Source of the DNA: Myxococcus sp. RHSTA-1-4
GTDB lineage: Bacteria > Myxococcota > Myxococcia > Myxococcales > Myxococcaceae
Direction of reading: 5' to 3'
Assembly (NCBI RefSeq): GCF_020037125.1
Contig: NZ_JAIQDG010000001.1
Coordinates: 248,001 to 312,000, forward strand
Length of the DNA stretch: 64,000 nucleotides
Shown here: in pieces, positions 54,818 to 63,366 of the stretch
Numbering within the stretch: the first letter of the stretch is position 1
Layout: each line of letters begins with the position of its first letter
The notes under the pieces: model-generated
The model's input: only the letters and a program-made list of their open reading frames with translations
The model's database searches: none
What the model was told of the DNA's origin: nothing
Program-made: the position numbers and the translations under genes

Positions 54818-55231
54818 ATGTACCACGCGAAGGAGCTGACGGTGTCCACGCGCGGGCGCGGCTTCACGGACATCACCGGCGACGTGCGCCGGGCGGTGAC
54901 GGAGAGCGGCGCCCGGCAGGGGCTGTGCACCGTGTTCCTGCACCACACGAGCGCGTCCCTGCTGCTGTGCGAGAACGCGGACCCGGACGTGCGCAGGGAT
55001 TTGGAGTCCTTCTTCGCCCGGCTGGTGAAGGACGGCGACCCGCTCTTCGTGCACGACGCGGAGGGGCCGGACGACATGCCCGCGCACGTGCGCACGGTGC
55101 TCACGCAGAACTCGCTGAGCATCCCCGTGAAGGACGGCGACGTGGACCTGGGGACGTGGCAGGGCGTCTACGTGTGGGAGCACCGCACGTCGCCGCACCG
55201 CCGCCGCGTCACCGTGTCCGTGGTGGGGTGA
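54818..55231 (+). CDS. YjbQ/UPF0047 family protein
   Basis: The product is 137 residues, the family's usual length. The motifs FLHHTSASLLLCENADPDVRRDLE and GTWQGVYVWEHR are diagnostic. Members have weak thiamine-phosphate synthase activity reported in some species, but the physiological role is uncertain. It begins 4 bases after the esterase stop. Confidence 0.93.
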   Translation: MYHAKELTVSTRGRGFTDITGDVRRAVTESGARQGLCTVFLHHTSASLLLCENADPDVRRDLESFFARLVKDGDPLFVHDAEGPDDMPAHVRTVLTQNSLSIPVKDGDVDLGTWQGVYVWEHRTSPHRRRVTVSVVG

Positions 55232-55248
55232 CGGCGGGATGCATCCCG

Positions 55249-57039
55249 TCACCGCCCGCGCCGAGCGGTCGCCGCGACGGTGACCTTCCGTTCGGGGCCC
55301 CTGACTCGCGCCTTGCCGCGGATGCGCACCCAGGAGCCGGGGGCGTCCGGTGTCGCGTGGACCATGGACCAGCCGGTGGGCACCTCGGGCTCGGCCCAGG
55401 AATACAGGGCCCGCGCGTCCCTCGGTGCCAGGTTGATGCAGCCATGGCTCATCGGCTCGCCGAAGCGGTCATGCCAGTAGGCCGTGTGCAGCGCGTAGTC
55501 GTCCTGGAAGAACATGGTCCACGGCACCGTGGCCACGCGGTAGGTGTCACCCCGGACGGTGCCGTTGCCCGTCATGTCCGCCTCCGCGAACTTCACCCAG
55601 ATGCGGAAGAGCCCCTCCGGCGTGTCCGTCCCTGGCTTCCCGGAGGAGATGAGCGTCGCGTACACCGGCCGCTCGCCCTCGTAGGCCACCAGCACCTGCG
55701 CCTCCAGGTCCACGTCCAGCCACCGCTCGCCGGGCCCCACCTCGGGCGGCGCGGGCCTGAACCAGGCCACGTGCAGGTCGTCTCTCGCCACCCAGTGGTT
55801 CTCCGCGATGAGCACCCAGCGCCCGTCCACGGACAACTCCCGCACGGCCACCAGCGTGCGCGGCGGCAGCACCGTCTCCCGCGCCGCCTCCGCGTCCGGC
55901 GCCCCCCTCACCTCCACGAGGGCATCCGGCCGGGTGCGAGACTGCGCCCAGGCGAAGGGCGCCGGCAATTCCGCGAGCATCTCCGCGCCCACCCCCTCGA
56001 AGGGGGACGGCCGGTACTCGCGGAGCACCCTCGCCTCCAGGTACTGGCCGTCGGTGGTGCGCCAGAAGGTGCGGCGGCCCACGCGCACCTGTCCCCGGAG
56101 CTGCACCGTCACCGAGCCCTTCAGCAGCACGCCCTTCTTCCGCTTCCGCGCCAGGGCGAGGCTCGGGTATGCGCGCACGCGCTTGCCCACCACGCGCGCG
56201 TAGGTGCCCGGAGTCAGCTCCCCCTCGCGCAGCTTCGGCAGGTCGCGCACGCGGGGCTCGCGGAAGTTGGGCTCCAGGTAGCGCTCGCAGACCCAGCCGC
56301 GAGGCTCGATTTCCACCCACGCATCGCAGTCCGGCCCGCGCATGGCCGTTTCGCCCTTCCAGCGTACGCGCATGTCCTGGGCCACCGTGCCCAGCGGCGG
56401 CGCGTCCCGGCGAGGCTCCTGGCGGACCGCGATGGAGCGCTTCACCCGCAGCGAGCCCGCGTCCGGCGCGTAGGGAATGGCGTACGTCCCGGCGTCCGCG
56501 CCGCCCTCGGGCTCGAGACCGGGCTCGAACTCCTCGGGGTCCAGCGTCGGGTCGATGTCGTCGAGCACCAGGCTGGTGTCTTCCAGCGGCTCGCCGTCGG
56601 GGCCGAGCACCAGCTCCGCGCTCGGGTCCTTCCGGTCCGGGATGACGACGAGCTGCTCGACGAGGGGAGGCTCGGCGTCCTCCTTCCTGTCTCCGCGAGG
56701 CTCGGGCCTGGGCATGGCGCTCAGCGCCGGGTCGTTGGCGAGCGCGGGCACGTGGGCGTGGGAGTCCTCGGCCTCCGGCGGGGAGGCCACGGCGGGCCCC
56801 GTCCTCGCGCCGGCGGAGAGGTCCTGCACGGAGGCCGCGCCACCGTCCGTGCCCTCGGGGGCGGAGGTCCGCTGCCAGGCGGCGAGCAGTGCGCCCTGGG
56901 AGGCCCGCGCCGAATCGTCATGGCCGGTGAGCTGTCCGCCCGCGCTGATACCTCCATCCAGGGGCGGCTCCTCCGGCCTGGAAGGCGGAACGCAGGCGAT
57001 TCCCGGCAGGAGCAGGACGAGCGGAAGCCATCGAGGCAT
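55249..57039 (-). CDS. L,D-transpeptidase (YkuD) lipoprotein
   Basis: The product is 596 residues. The N-terminus is an export signal ending in LLPGIAC, a probable though imperfect lipobox. A 160-residue acidic and Pro-rich region is followed by SH3-like domains (AIPYAPDAGSLRVKRSIAVR, YARVVGKRVRAYPSLALA) and a C-terminal YkuD domain with the catalytic HxxCxxN-type motif MSHGCINLAPRDA. It would cross-link peptidoglycan or attach lipoproteins. TACCGT ends nine bases before the ATG. Confidence 0.87.
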   Translation of the reverse strand: MPRWLPLVLLLPGIACVPPSRPEEPPLDGGISAGGQLTGHDDSARASQGALLAAWQRTSAPEGTDGGAASVQDLSAGARTGPAVASPPEAEDSHAHVPALANDPALSAMPRPEPRGDRKEDAEPPLVEQLVVIPDRKDPSAELVLGPDGEPLEDTSLVLDDIDPTLDPEEFEPGLEPEGGADAGTYAIPYAPDAGSLRVKRSIAVRQEPRRDAPPLGTVAQDMRVRWKGETAMRGPDCDAWVEIEPRGWVCERYLEPNFREPRVRDLPKLREGELTPGTYARVVGKRVRAYPSLALARKRKKGVLLKGSVTVQLRGQVRVGRRTFWRTTDGQYLEARVLREYRPSPFEGVGAEMLAELPAPFAWAQSRTRPDALVEVRGAPDAEAARETVLPPRTLVAVRELSVDGRWVLIAENHWVARDDLHVAWFRPAPPEVGPGERWLDVDLEAQVLVAYEGERPVYATLISSGKPGTDTPEGLFRIWVKFAEADMTGNGTVRGDTYRVATVPWTMFFQDDYALHTAYWHDRFGEPMSHGCINLAPRDARALYSWAEPEVPTGWSMVHATPDAPGSWVRIRGKARVRGPERKVTVAATARRGR

Positions 57040-57136
57040 GGATGCCACACGGTACGAAGGCGCCCGCCCAGGCTCAACGTCGTCCGAGGTGAGATCGCCT
57101 GCGCGGGGCCCCGCGCGGGTGCGCATTCCGTGCGAC

Positions 57137-57152
57137 GACAACGGCGGTTGTC
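57137..57152 (-). terminator. Small hairpin after the methyltransferase gene
   Basis: GACAAC (57137-57142) and GTTGTC (57147-57152) form a 6-bp stem with a GGCG loop, 27 bases after the methyltransferase stop at 57179 on the minus strand and before the L,D-transpeptidase start. No T-tract. Confidence 0.3.
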
Positions 57153-57178
57153 ACATGCAACGGAAATGGAGACCTGGC

Positions 57179-58027
57179 CTACCTCCGTGTGCCCACCGTG
57201 AGGTAGGCGTTGAACGCGCAGACCTGGGGTCCGGCGCCCACTTCCGTCGTCACCTTCTCCAGCAGGGCCCGCTCCACGGCGCCCCACCTCTCACCGAGCG
57301 CCTTGCGCGCCAGCACGACGGGAGCGCTCGACCGCACCATCGCGTCCACCAGCGCGGCCGTCGAGGCGTACTCGGCATGGGCTGTCACCTCGTGCACGGA
57401 GACGCCGGCGAAGCCGGCCCCGGCCATCTCCCGCTGGCAGGTCTCCGGGTCCGACAGCGGCATCATCCCGTCGCGCGGCGCCCCGCCCCCTCCTCCGCCC
57501 GCCGACATCAGCTCGGCGAAGCTCTTGTAGACCGCGTTCATCACCGGGGAGCGCTCCATCGGCACCCAGCTCGACACGACGGCGCGGCCACCCGGCGCGA
57601 GCACCCGGTGGAGCTCGCGGAAGCCCCTCGGGCGGTCCGGGAAGAACATCAGCCCGAACATCGAGAACCCCGCGTCGAACGCCCGGTCCGGCAGTGTCAT
57701 CGCCGTTCCATCCCCGACGAGCGCCTCGACCTCGAGCCCCTCCGCCGTCACGCGCTCCCGCAGCGCGGCAATCATCCGGGGCGCGAAGTCCACCGCCGTC
57801 ACCCGCGCGCCCAATCGCGCCGCGAGCAGCGAGAGCGTCCCGGGGCCGGCCGCGACGTCCACCACGCGAGAGCCCCGCTCGACGCGCGCGCGAGCGAGCG
57901 CCTCCCGGGAGAAGGTCTCGAAGACGGGCATCAGCTCGCGCACGTACTCCGGCGCGACGAGGTCCCAGGGCTCCGGCACGGAGAGCGGCGAAGGGGTCGA
58001 CACGTGAGATTCCTCTCTTGAAAACAT
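57179..58027 (-). CDS. SAM-dependent class I methyltransferase
   Basis: The product is 282 residues. The SAM-binding motif I is VVDVAAGPGTLSLLAA, with post-I AVDFAPRMI and motif III LAPGGRAVVSSW. This is the UbiE/Coq5-like small-molecule branch; the substrate is not evident. The ATG directly follows the stop of the C39-like gene (TAG then ATG). A GTG at 58003, with GAGGA seven bases upstream, is a good alternative start giving MSTPSPLSVPEP. Confidence 0.82.
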   Translation of the reverse strand: MFSREESHVSTPSPLSVPEPWDLVAPEYVRELMPVFETFSREALARARVERGSRVVDVAAGPGTLSLLAARLGARVTAVDFAPRMIAALRERVTAEGLEVEALVGDGTAMTLPDRAFDAGFSMFGLMFFPDRPRGFRELHRVLAPGGRAVVSSWVPMERSPVMNAVYKSFAELMSAGGGGGGAPRDGMMPLSDPETCQREMAGAGFAGVSVHEVTAHAEYASTAALVDAMVRSSAPVVLARKALGERWGAVERALLEKVTTEVGAGPQVCAFNAYLTVGTRR

Positions 58028-59248
58028 CTACCTCAGCAGCTCCACCAGGCCGGCCGGCAGCGAGGTGCCCGCCGGCCAGAGCACGTACGTGGCGCCGCGC
58101 GAGTGCCGCCACGCCTTCCAGAGCTGCTCGCGCTGGTAGGTCACCTCCACCGTCTCATCCGTCTTGAAGGCGGGGTCGTTGCACACCACGTCCCCTTCCG
58201 GCGTGAAGCCCTTCACCACGATGAGGTGCCCGTCCGAGCGGCGCACCGGTGAGCCCTCCAGCGTTCCCTCCTCGTACGCGATGCTGATGCTGACCGGGAT
58301 GCCCGCCGCGATGAGCCGCTCCACCTGGTGGAAGCCGTCGAGCCGCATCACCATGCCGTGCAGCGCCCCGCCGCCCATGGCCGAGGCATAGGCGGTGTTG
58401 AAGGTCCAGTTGCCCGTTCCCTCGTAGGTCCGGTCATGGATGCGGTCCGCCGACGCGGGCACCGTGGTGAGCAGCTCGGGCCGGTCCAGCTTCCGGCTCC
58501 AGTAGCCGAGCAGCATCGTGGTGGACGTGGGCGAGCACCACACCGGCCCCTTCTCCGGGTAGAGCATCTGCGAGTAGCCCGGCACGTCCAGCACCGTTCC
58601 CCAGGCCGTCCGCTCCGGCGCGCCGTCCTCGGGCAGGCCGTGCCGGTCGCTCACCGCCGCCGCCAGCGCGCGGACCCGCGGCGTCGCGTCCGGGCGGGAG
58701 GAATAGAGCCACACCTTCATCCGCAGCGCGTCCGCCCGGCGCTTGAGGTTGAGCGTGTCCGTGGACACCGCCCCGTCCTCATCCTGCTGGCCGTTCACAC
58801 TGTGACGCGCCACGGGCTCCGTGTCATAGGCCCACACGCCCAGCTCATAGTCCCGGGTCCACGTGCCATCGATGCGCGCGGCGAGCGTCACCCTCAGCCA
58901 CGTCCCCGGCGGCGTGAGCGCGTCGAAGGACGGCACCACGCTGGTGAATCCTCCCGGCACGAGCTGCGTGTCGGAGACCGCCACTCCATAGCGATGCTCC
59001 CCGCTGTAGTACGGCGTGCCGCTGCCCATCGGGGCCGCCGCGTCCAGCTCCAGCGCCCCATCCGCCGCGAGCGTCGCTCCCTCGCGGGTGAACCGCTCGA
59101 AGTCCCGCTCCGCCGCGCTCCGGCGCCACAGCCGGGCCGGAGGCCCCACCTCCGCGGGCGCCTCCTCGGGGCTTCGCGGCTGCGAGACACAAGCCGCCAG
59201 GTTGGAGGCCACGACGAGGGCGAGCGTTGGCAGGGTGCGGGCGTTCAC
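58028..59248 (-). CDS. C39-like peptidase lipoprotein
   Basis: The product is 406 residues from a GTG. The lipobox is SNLAAC (Cys20). The first half is a beta-sandwich-like domain (PPGTWLRVTLAARIDGTW). The C-terminal half is a papain-like C39_2 domain: GPVWCSPTSTTMLLGYW holds the catalytic Cys, and SDGHLIVVKGFTPEGDVVCNDPA the His and Asp. It is probably a periplasmic or outer-membrane cysteine peptidase. It is followed directly by the methyltransferase gene. Confidence 0.82.
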   Translation of the reverse strand: MNARTLPTLALVVASNLAACVSQPRSPEEAPAEVGPPARLWRRSAAERDFERFTREGATLAADGALELDAAAPMGSGTPYYSGEHRYGVAVSDTQLVPGGFTSVVPSFDALTPPGTWLRVTLAARIDGTWTRDYELGVWAYDTEPVARHSVNGQQDEDGAVSTDTLNLKRRADALRMKVWLYSSRPDATPRVRALAAAVSDRHGLPEDGAPERTAWGTVLDVPGYSQMLYPEKGPVWCSPTSTTMLLGYWSRKLDRPELLTTVPASADRIHDRTYEGTGNWTFNTAYASAMGGGALHGMVMRLDGFHQVERLIAAGIPVSISIAYEEGTLEGSPVRRSDGHLIVVKGFTPEGDVVCNDPAFKTDETVEVTYQREQLWKAWRHSRGATYVLWPAGTSLPAGLVELLR

Positions 59249-59298
59249 GCCGCGAAGTCTGGAGGCCCCGGCCTTCGCCACACAAGGAGCATTCCACG

Positions 59299-59319
59299 CG
59301 CCTGTCCGGTTGACAGGCG
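59299..59319 (-). terminator. Hairpin between the PAS kinase and the C39-like gene
   Basis: CGCCTGTC (59299-59306) and GACAGGCG (59312-59319) form a perfect 8-bp stem with a 5-base loop (CGGTT), 23 bases after the kinase stop. It also lies 51 bases before the C39-like start, so it could act as terminator or attenuator. No T-tract. Confidence 0.45.
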
Positions 59320-59342
59320 TCACCCGAGGCACGCCCCCGGCT

Positions 59343-61844
59343 TCAGCGCGGGACATCTCGGGGCAGCGTGGCCCTGAACACCGTGCCCGTCTCCGGGGTG
59401 GACGTCACCTGGATGCGGCCACCATGCGCGGTGACGATTTCGTGCACGATGAAGAGGCCCAGCCCCACGCCCTTCAGCGAGTCGCCGCCGGCATCCGCCC
59501 GGGTGAAGGGCTCGAAGATGCGGGGCAGCAGCGCGGGGGGAATCGGGTTGCCCGCGTTGGCCACCTCCAGCACCACCTCGGGGCCCTCGCCATCCGCCCG
59601 CACCTCCACGGGGACGCCCTGGGCGCCGTGCGTGAAGGCGTTGCCGACCAGGTTGCCCAGCAGTTGCACCAGCCGGTCCAGGTCCCAGCAGCCCGTCAGG
59701 TCGCCGCGCAGCGCCAGGTGGATGTCACGCTCCGGATACGCGGTCAGCAGCTCGTCCACGGCGGCGCGGCAGGCCTCCGCAAGGCTCCCCCGCCGGCGTT
59801 GGATGGGGAGTGTGCCTCCCTGGCTCACGCGCGCGAAGTCCATCAGGTCACGGATGAGGTGGTCCATCCGCCGGACGCTGGTGAGGATGCGGGCCGCGCG
59901 CCGGTGCTGGGGCGAGTCCGGTGCGCTGTCGCGCAGCAGCAACGTGCTGGAGGTGGCGATGGCCTGCAGCGGGTTGCGCAGGTCATGCCCCACGATGCCC
60001 ATCAGCCTGTCCCGCACCTCCGTCTCGCGGCGCAGGGCCTCCCGCATCTCGTGGTGCGCGGTGACGTCGGTGGACACCGCCACGCCCGCCAGCACGCGCC
60101 CCTCCGCGTCCTGCACCCGCGTGGAGCTGACCTCGATGTGCCGCGCGCTGCCGTCCTTCATGCGCAGCCGCACCGGCTCGCGCAGCACCGTCTCGCCATG
60201 CGTCAGCGAGCGCGCGAGCGGCCACTCGTGGGGCTCGTACTTCGTGCCGTCCGGCCGGTACCCCTGGTAGGCCACGTACGCGGGGATGTCCTCCGAGGCC
60301 ACGAAGGGATGGCCCCAGGCAGCCTCCAGCGCCGGGTTGCCGCGCACGAGCCGGCCCTCGGGCTCGGCGATGACGACGCCCACCGGGAGCTGGTCCAGGA
60401 TGGCCTCCAGCAGGCTCCGCTCCCTGGCCAGCCCGTCTCTCAATCCCTCGGCCTCCTCGCGGGCCCGGCGCTCGGCGTCGTACAGGCGCGCGCGCTCCAG
60501 GGCCAGGGCGCACTGCCGGCCGAGCGACTCCATGAACTGGAGCATCTCCGGCTCGAAGGACTGCTCGTGCGCGAAGGTGAAGCCGAAGGCGCCGAGGACG
60601 CGCCCGTCCACCGTCAACGGCAGCGCGGCGAAGGCCCGTCCCGGCGCGGCGGGCGAGTCCTTCAGCGCCGGGTAGTCGCGATGAAGGGCTTCCAGGTCCG
60701 AGCACAGCACCGGCCTCCCCATGCGCACGGCGTCCCGGTACATGATGGGCGTGTCAGCGGGGAAGCGCCGCCACGACGCCAGGGCCTCCTCGGGAATGCC
60801 GTACGCGGCGCCCAGCTCGAACGCGGTGCCATCCTCACTCAGCAGCACCAGCGAAGCGGAGACGGCCTCCAGCGCCGCCGCGCCCTCTCGCACCACCACT
60901 TCGGACAGCGCCTCCGGCAACAGCACCCGGGACAGCGAGGAGGACACCGCCGCCAGCCGGTCCGCGCGGAGGCGGGCCCGCCGGGCCGCGGTGATGTCCT
61001 GCAGGGTCCCGATGAAACGCAGGGGCCGCCGCCGCGCATCGAAGTGCACCTGTCCGTGCGCCACCACCCAGCGCTCTCGCGGCACCCGGGGGCCGACCAC
61101 ACGGAACTCGATGCGGAGGAGGCCGTCACCCGCCGGGTCGAGGGCCGCGCTCCGCGCCGCGTTCAGGCGAGGGAGGTCCTCGGGGTGCACGCACCGGTCC
61201 GGGAATCCTTCATCGAGATGGCTGCCCGGCGGCATGCCCAGCAGTTCCAGACACCGGTCGCTGTAGTTCCTCCTGCCCGTCGAGTAGTCCCGGTCCCAGG
61301 TGCCCAGGTCCGCGGCCTCCAGGGCCAGGCGCAGCCGGTCCTCGCTCTCGCGCAGCTTGCGGGCGATGCGCTCGGCCTCCTCGCCGTGGCGCAACTCGGT
61401 GATGTCCGCGATCATCGCCACGAAGCCGGCGATGTGGCCGTGGGTGTCGACATGGGGCAGGTAGTCCGCCCGCACCACGCGAGTGCCGCCCTCGCGGTAG
61501 GGAATGGCGCTCTCGAACCGGACCCTGCGTCCGGACAGGGCGTCCCTCACATGCTCGCGGATGGCCTCGTACCCGGCGTCCCCCACCACCTGGCGCACGC
61601 TCCGGCCGATGACCTGCTCGCGGGGCGTACCGAACCAGCGCTCGTAGCCCTGGTTACAGAAACGGTAGCGCTCCTCGGTGTCCACGTACGAGAGGAGCAC
61701 CGGCGCGGCGTCCGCCGTCACCAGCAGCTTCTCGATGAGCCCGCGGTCGTCCAGCGGCGCCCCCTCCTGGAGCGGTTCCCGGTCCAGCACCAGGAGCTGC
61801 TCGATGACCTGACGGAGGTGGGGGTCGGAAGAAGCAGGGGTCAT
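59343..61844 (-). CDS. Soluble histidine kinase with PAS-PAS-GAF-PAS sensor domains
   Basis: The product is 833 residues with no membrane segment. In order: PAS (about 40-160, ending in a DITELRHGEEAERIARKL linker), PAS/PAC (about 170-300), GAF (about 310-470), PAS (about 480-610), HisKA with H620 (GIVGHDLRNPLQ) and HATPase (NLVGNAFTHG, GVGLGLFIVHEIV). It should autophosphorylate in response to cytoplasmic cues bound by PAS or GAF. It lacks a receiver domain. The nearest regulator is the NtrC-type protein 175 bases upstream on the same strand, which has its own kinase. Confidence 0.92.
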   Translation of the reverse strand: MTPASSDPHLRQVIEQLLVLDREPLQEGAPLDDRGLIEKLLVTADAAPVLLSYVDTEERYRFCNQGYERWFGTPREQVIGRSVRQVVGDAGYEAIREHVRDALSGRRVRFESAIPYREGGTRVVRADYLPHVDTHGHIAGFVAMIADITELRHGEEAERIARKLRESEDRLRLALEAADLGTWDRDYSTGRRNYSDRCLELLGMPPGSHLDEGFPDRCVHPEDLPRLNAARSAALDPAGDGLLRIEFRVVGPRVPRERWVVAHGQVHFDARRRPLRFIGTLQDITAARRARLRADRLAAVSSSLSRVLLPEALSEVVVREGAAALEAVSASLVLLSEDGTAFELGAAYGIPEEALASWRRFPADTPIMYRDAVRMGRPVLCSDLEALHRDYPALKDSPAAPGRAFAALPLTVDGRVLGAFGFTFAHEQSFEPEMLQFMESLGRQCALALERARLYDAERRAREEAEGLRDGLARERSLLEAILDQLPVGVVIAEPEGRLVRGNPALEAAWGHPFVASEDIPAYVAYQGYRPDGTKYEPHEWPLARSLTHGETVLREPVRLRMKDGSARHIEVSSTRVQDAEGRVLAGVAVSTDVTAHHEMREALRRETEVRDRLMGIVGHDLRNPLQAIATSSTLLLRDSAPDSPQHRRAARILTSVRRMDHLIRDLMDFARVSQGGTLPIQRRRGSLAEACRAAVDELLTAYPERDIHLALRGDLTGCWDLDRLVQLLGNLVGNAFTHGAQGVPVEVRADGEGPEVVLEVANAGNPIPPALLPRIFEPFTRADAGGDSLKGVGLGLFIVHEIVTAHGGRIQVTSTPETGTVFRATLPRDVPR

Positions 61845-62019
61845 GATTGGGAGGCTCAAAACTGAACGGCGCGTGGACTCAACGCACTCCACCCAGATGG
61901 GATAGTCAGGCTGACTGGCACCTGGAAGGGCAATCCACGAGGCCCGCCAACGTCTTCCGTTCACCAGTCGGGCAGGCAGGAGCCAGCTCCGTAGCCGGAC
62001 CTCGGCCTCGCGCGGGGCG

Positions 62020-63366
62020 CTACGACTCCGCCTCCGTCCCGTGCGCCTCCAGCAGCTTGTAGAGCGTCTTGCGGTCCACGTCGAGCAGCCGCGCCGCCTC
62101 GCTCTTGTTGCCTCCCACGTGCTGGAGCACGTGCGCCGCGTACCGGCGTGACAGCTCCGCGAGGCTGGGCATGTCTCCCGCCAGCCCCGACAGCTTCGGC
62201 GTCGCCTCGCCAATGGGCTCCGGGAAGTCCTGCGGCCCCAGCACGCCCGTCACGTTCAGCGCCAGCGCCCGCGCCACCACGTTCTCCAGCTGCCGCACGT
62301 TGCCCGGCCAGTCGTAGCCCGTCAGCCGGGCCATCGCCTCGGGCGTCACCACCGGCCTCGCTCCGCCCCGCGCGTGCCTCGCCGCGAAGTGCTCCACCAG
62401 CGCCGGCACGTCCTCGCGCCGCTCCCGCAGCGGCGGCAGGTGCAGGTGCACCACGTCCAGCCGGTACAGCAGGTCCTCGCGGAACAGCCCCTCCTCCACC
62501 CGCTCCTTCAGGTCCTTGTTCGTCGCCGCCACCACCCGCACGTCCACCTTCACCGGCACGCTCTCGCCCACGCGGCGAATCTCGCCCTCCTGCAGCACGC
62601 GCAGCAGCTGCGACTGCACCTTCATCCCCACGTCGCCAATCTCGTCCAGGAAGAGCGTGCCGCCGCTCGCCTCCTCGAAGACGCCCCGCCGCGCGCCCGA
62701 GGCGCCCGTGAAGCTGCCCTTCGCGTGACCGAACAGCTCGCTCTCCATCAGCGACTCCGTAATCGCCCCGCAGTCCACCGGGATGAACGGCCCCGCCGCC
62801 CTCGGCGAGCGCTTGTGCAGCGCCCTCGCCACCATCTCCTTGCCCGTCCCCGTCTCGCCCGTAATCAGCACCGGCACGTTGCTCGCCGCCGCCCGCGCCA
62901 CCTGCTTGTAGACCTCCAGCAGCGCGGGGCTGCGCCCCACCAGCACCAGCGAGGTGCGCTCCACCTGCTGCCGCAGCGAGCGGTTCTCCTCCACCAGCCG
63001 CTTCTGCTCCAGCGCCCGCTTCGCCACCCGCAGAATCGCGTCCACGTCGAACGGCTTCGCCAGGTAGTCGAAGGCGCCCTGCTGGATGCTGTCCAGCGCG
63101 CCCTCGATGTTGCCGAACGCCGTCACCACGATGACGGGTGTGTCCGGCAGGTGCGTCTTCACCGCCTGGAGGACCTTCAGCCCGTCCCCCGGCTCGGGCA
63201 TGGCCATGTCCGTCATCACCAGGTCGAACGACCCCTCCGCCAGCCGCTCCGCCGCGCGCTTCGGGTCCGGCGCCTGCGTCACCGTCCCCAGCACGCCCAG
63301 CAGCCGCTGGAGCAAATCTCGAGCCTGGGGGTCATCGTCCACGACGAGGATGCGGGCTGTGCTCAT
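62020..63366 (-). CDS. NtrC-family sigma-54 response regulator
   Basis: The product is 448 residues. The receiver has D10/D11/D12 and D53 (MTDMAMPEPGDG). The AAA+ domain has GETGTGKE and [13 protein letters not shown]. The sigma-54 contact loop reads GSFTGA instead of GAFTGA. The Fis-type helix-turn-helix (EAARLLDVDRKTLYKLLEAHG) ends the protein. Its ATG overlaps the stop of the kinase upstream by 4 bases (ATGA), so they form a cognate pair. Confidence 0.95.
   Translation of the reverse strand: MSTARILVVDDDPQARDLLQRLLGVLGTVTQAPDPKRAAERLAEGSFDLVMTDMAMPEPGDGLKVLQAVKTHLPDTPVIVVTAFGNIEGALDSIQQGAFDYLAKPFDVDAILRVAKRALEQKRLVEENRSLRQQVERTSLVLVGRSPALLEVYKQVARAAASNVPVLITGETGTGKEMVARALHKRSPRAAGPFIPVDCGAITESLMESELFGHAKGSFTGASGARRGVFEEASGGTLFLDEIGDVGMKVQSQLLRVLQEGEIRRVGESVPVKVDVRVVAATNKDLKERVEEGLFREDLLYRLDVVHLHLPPLRERREDVPALVEHFAARHARGGARPVVTPEAMARLTGYDWPGNVRQLENVVARALALNVTGVLGPQDFPEPIGEATPKLSGLAGDMPSLAELSRRYAAHVLQHVGGNKSEAARLLDVDRKTLYKLLEAHGTEAES

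Noticed and set aside
61845-62019. Possible promoter or small RNA between the NtrC regulator and the PAS kinase
   Set aside because: A GTGGA...TCCAC pair with a 10-base loop and a TGGCAC sequence are present, but neither gives a convincing promoter spacing or structure.
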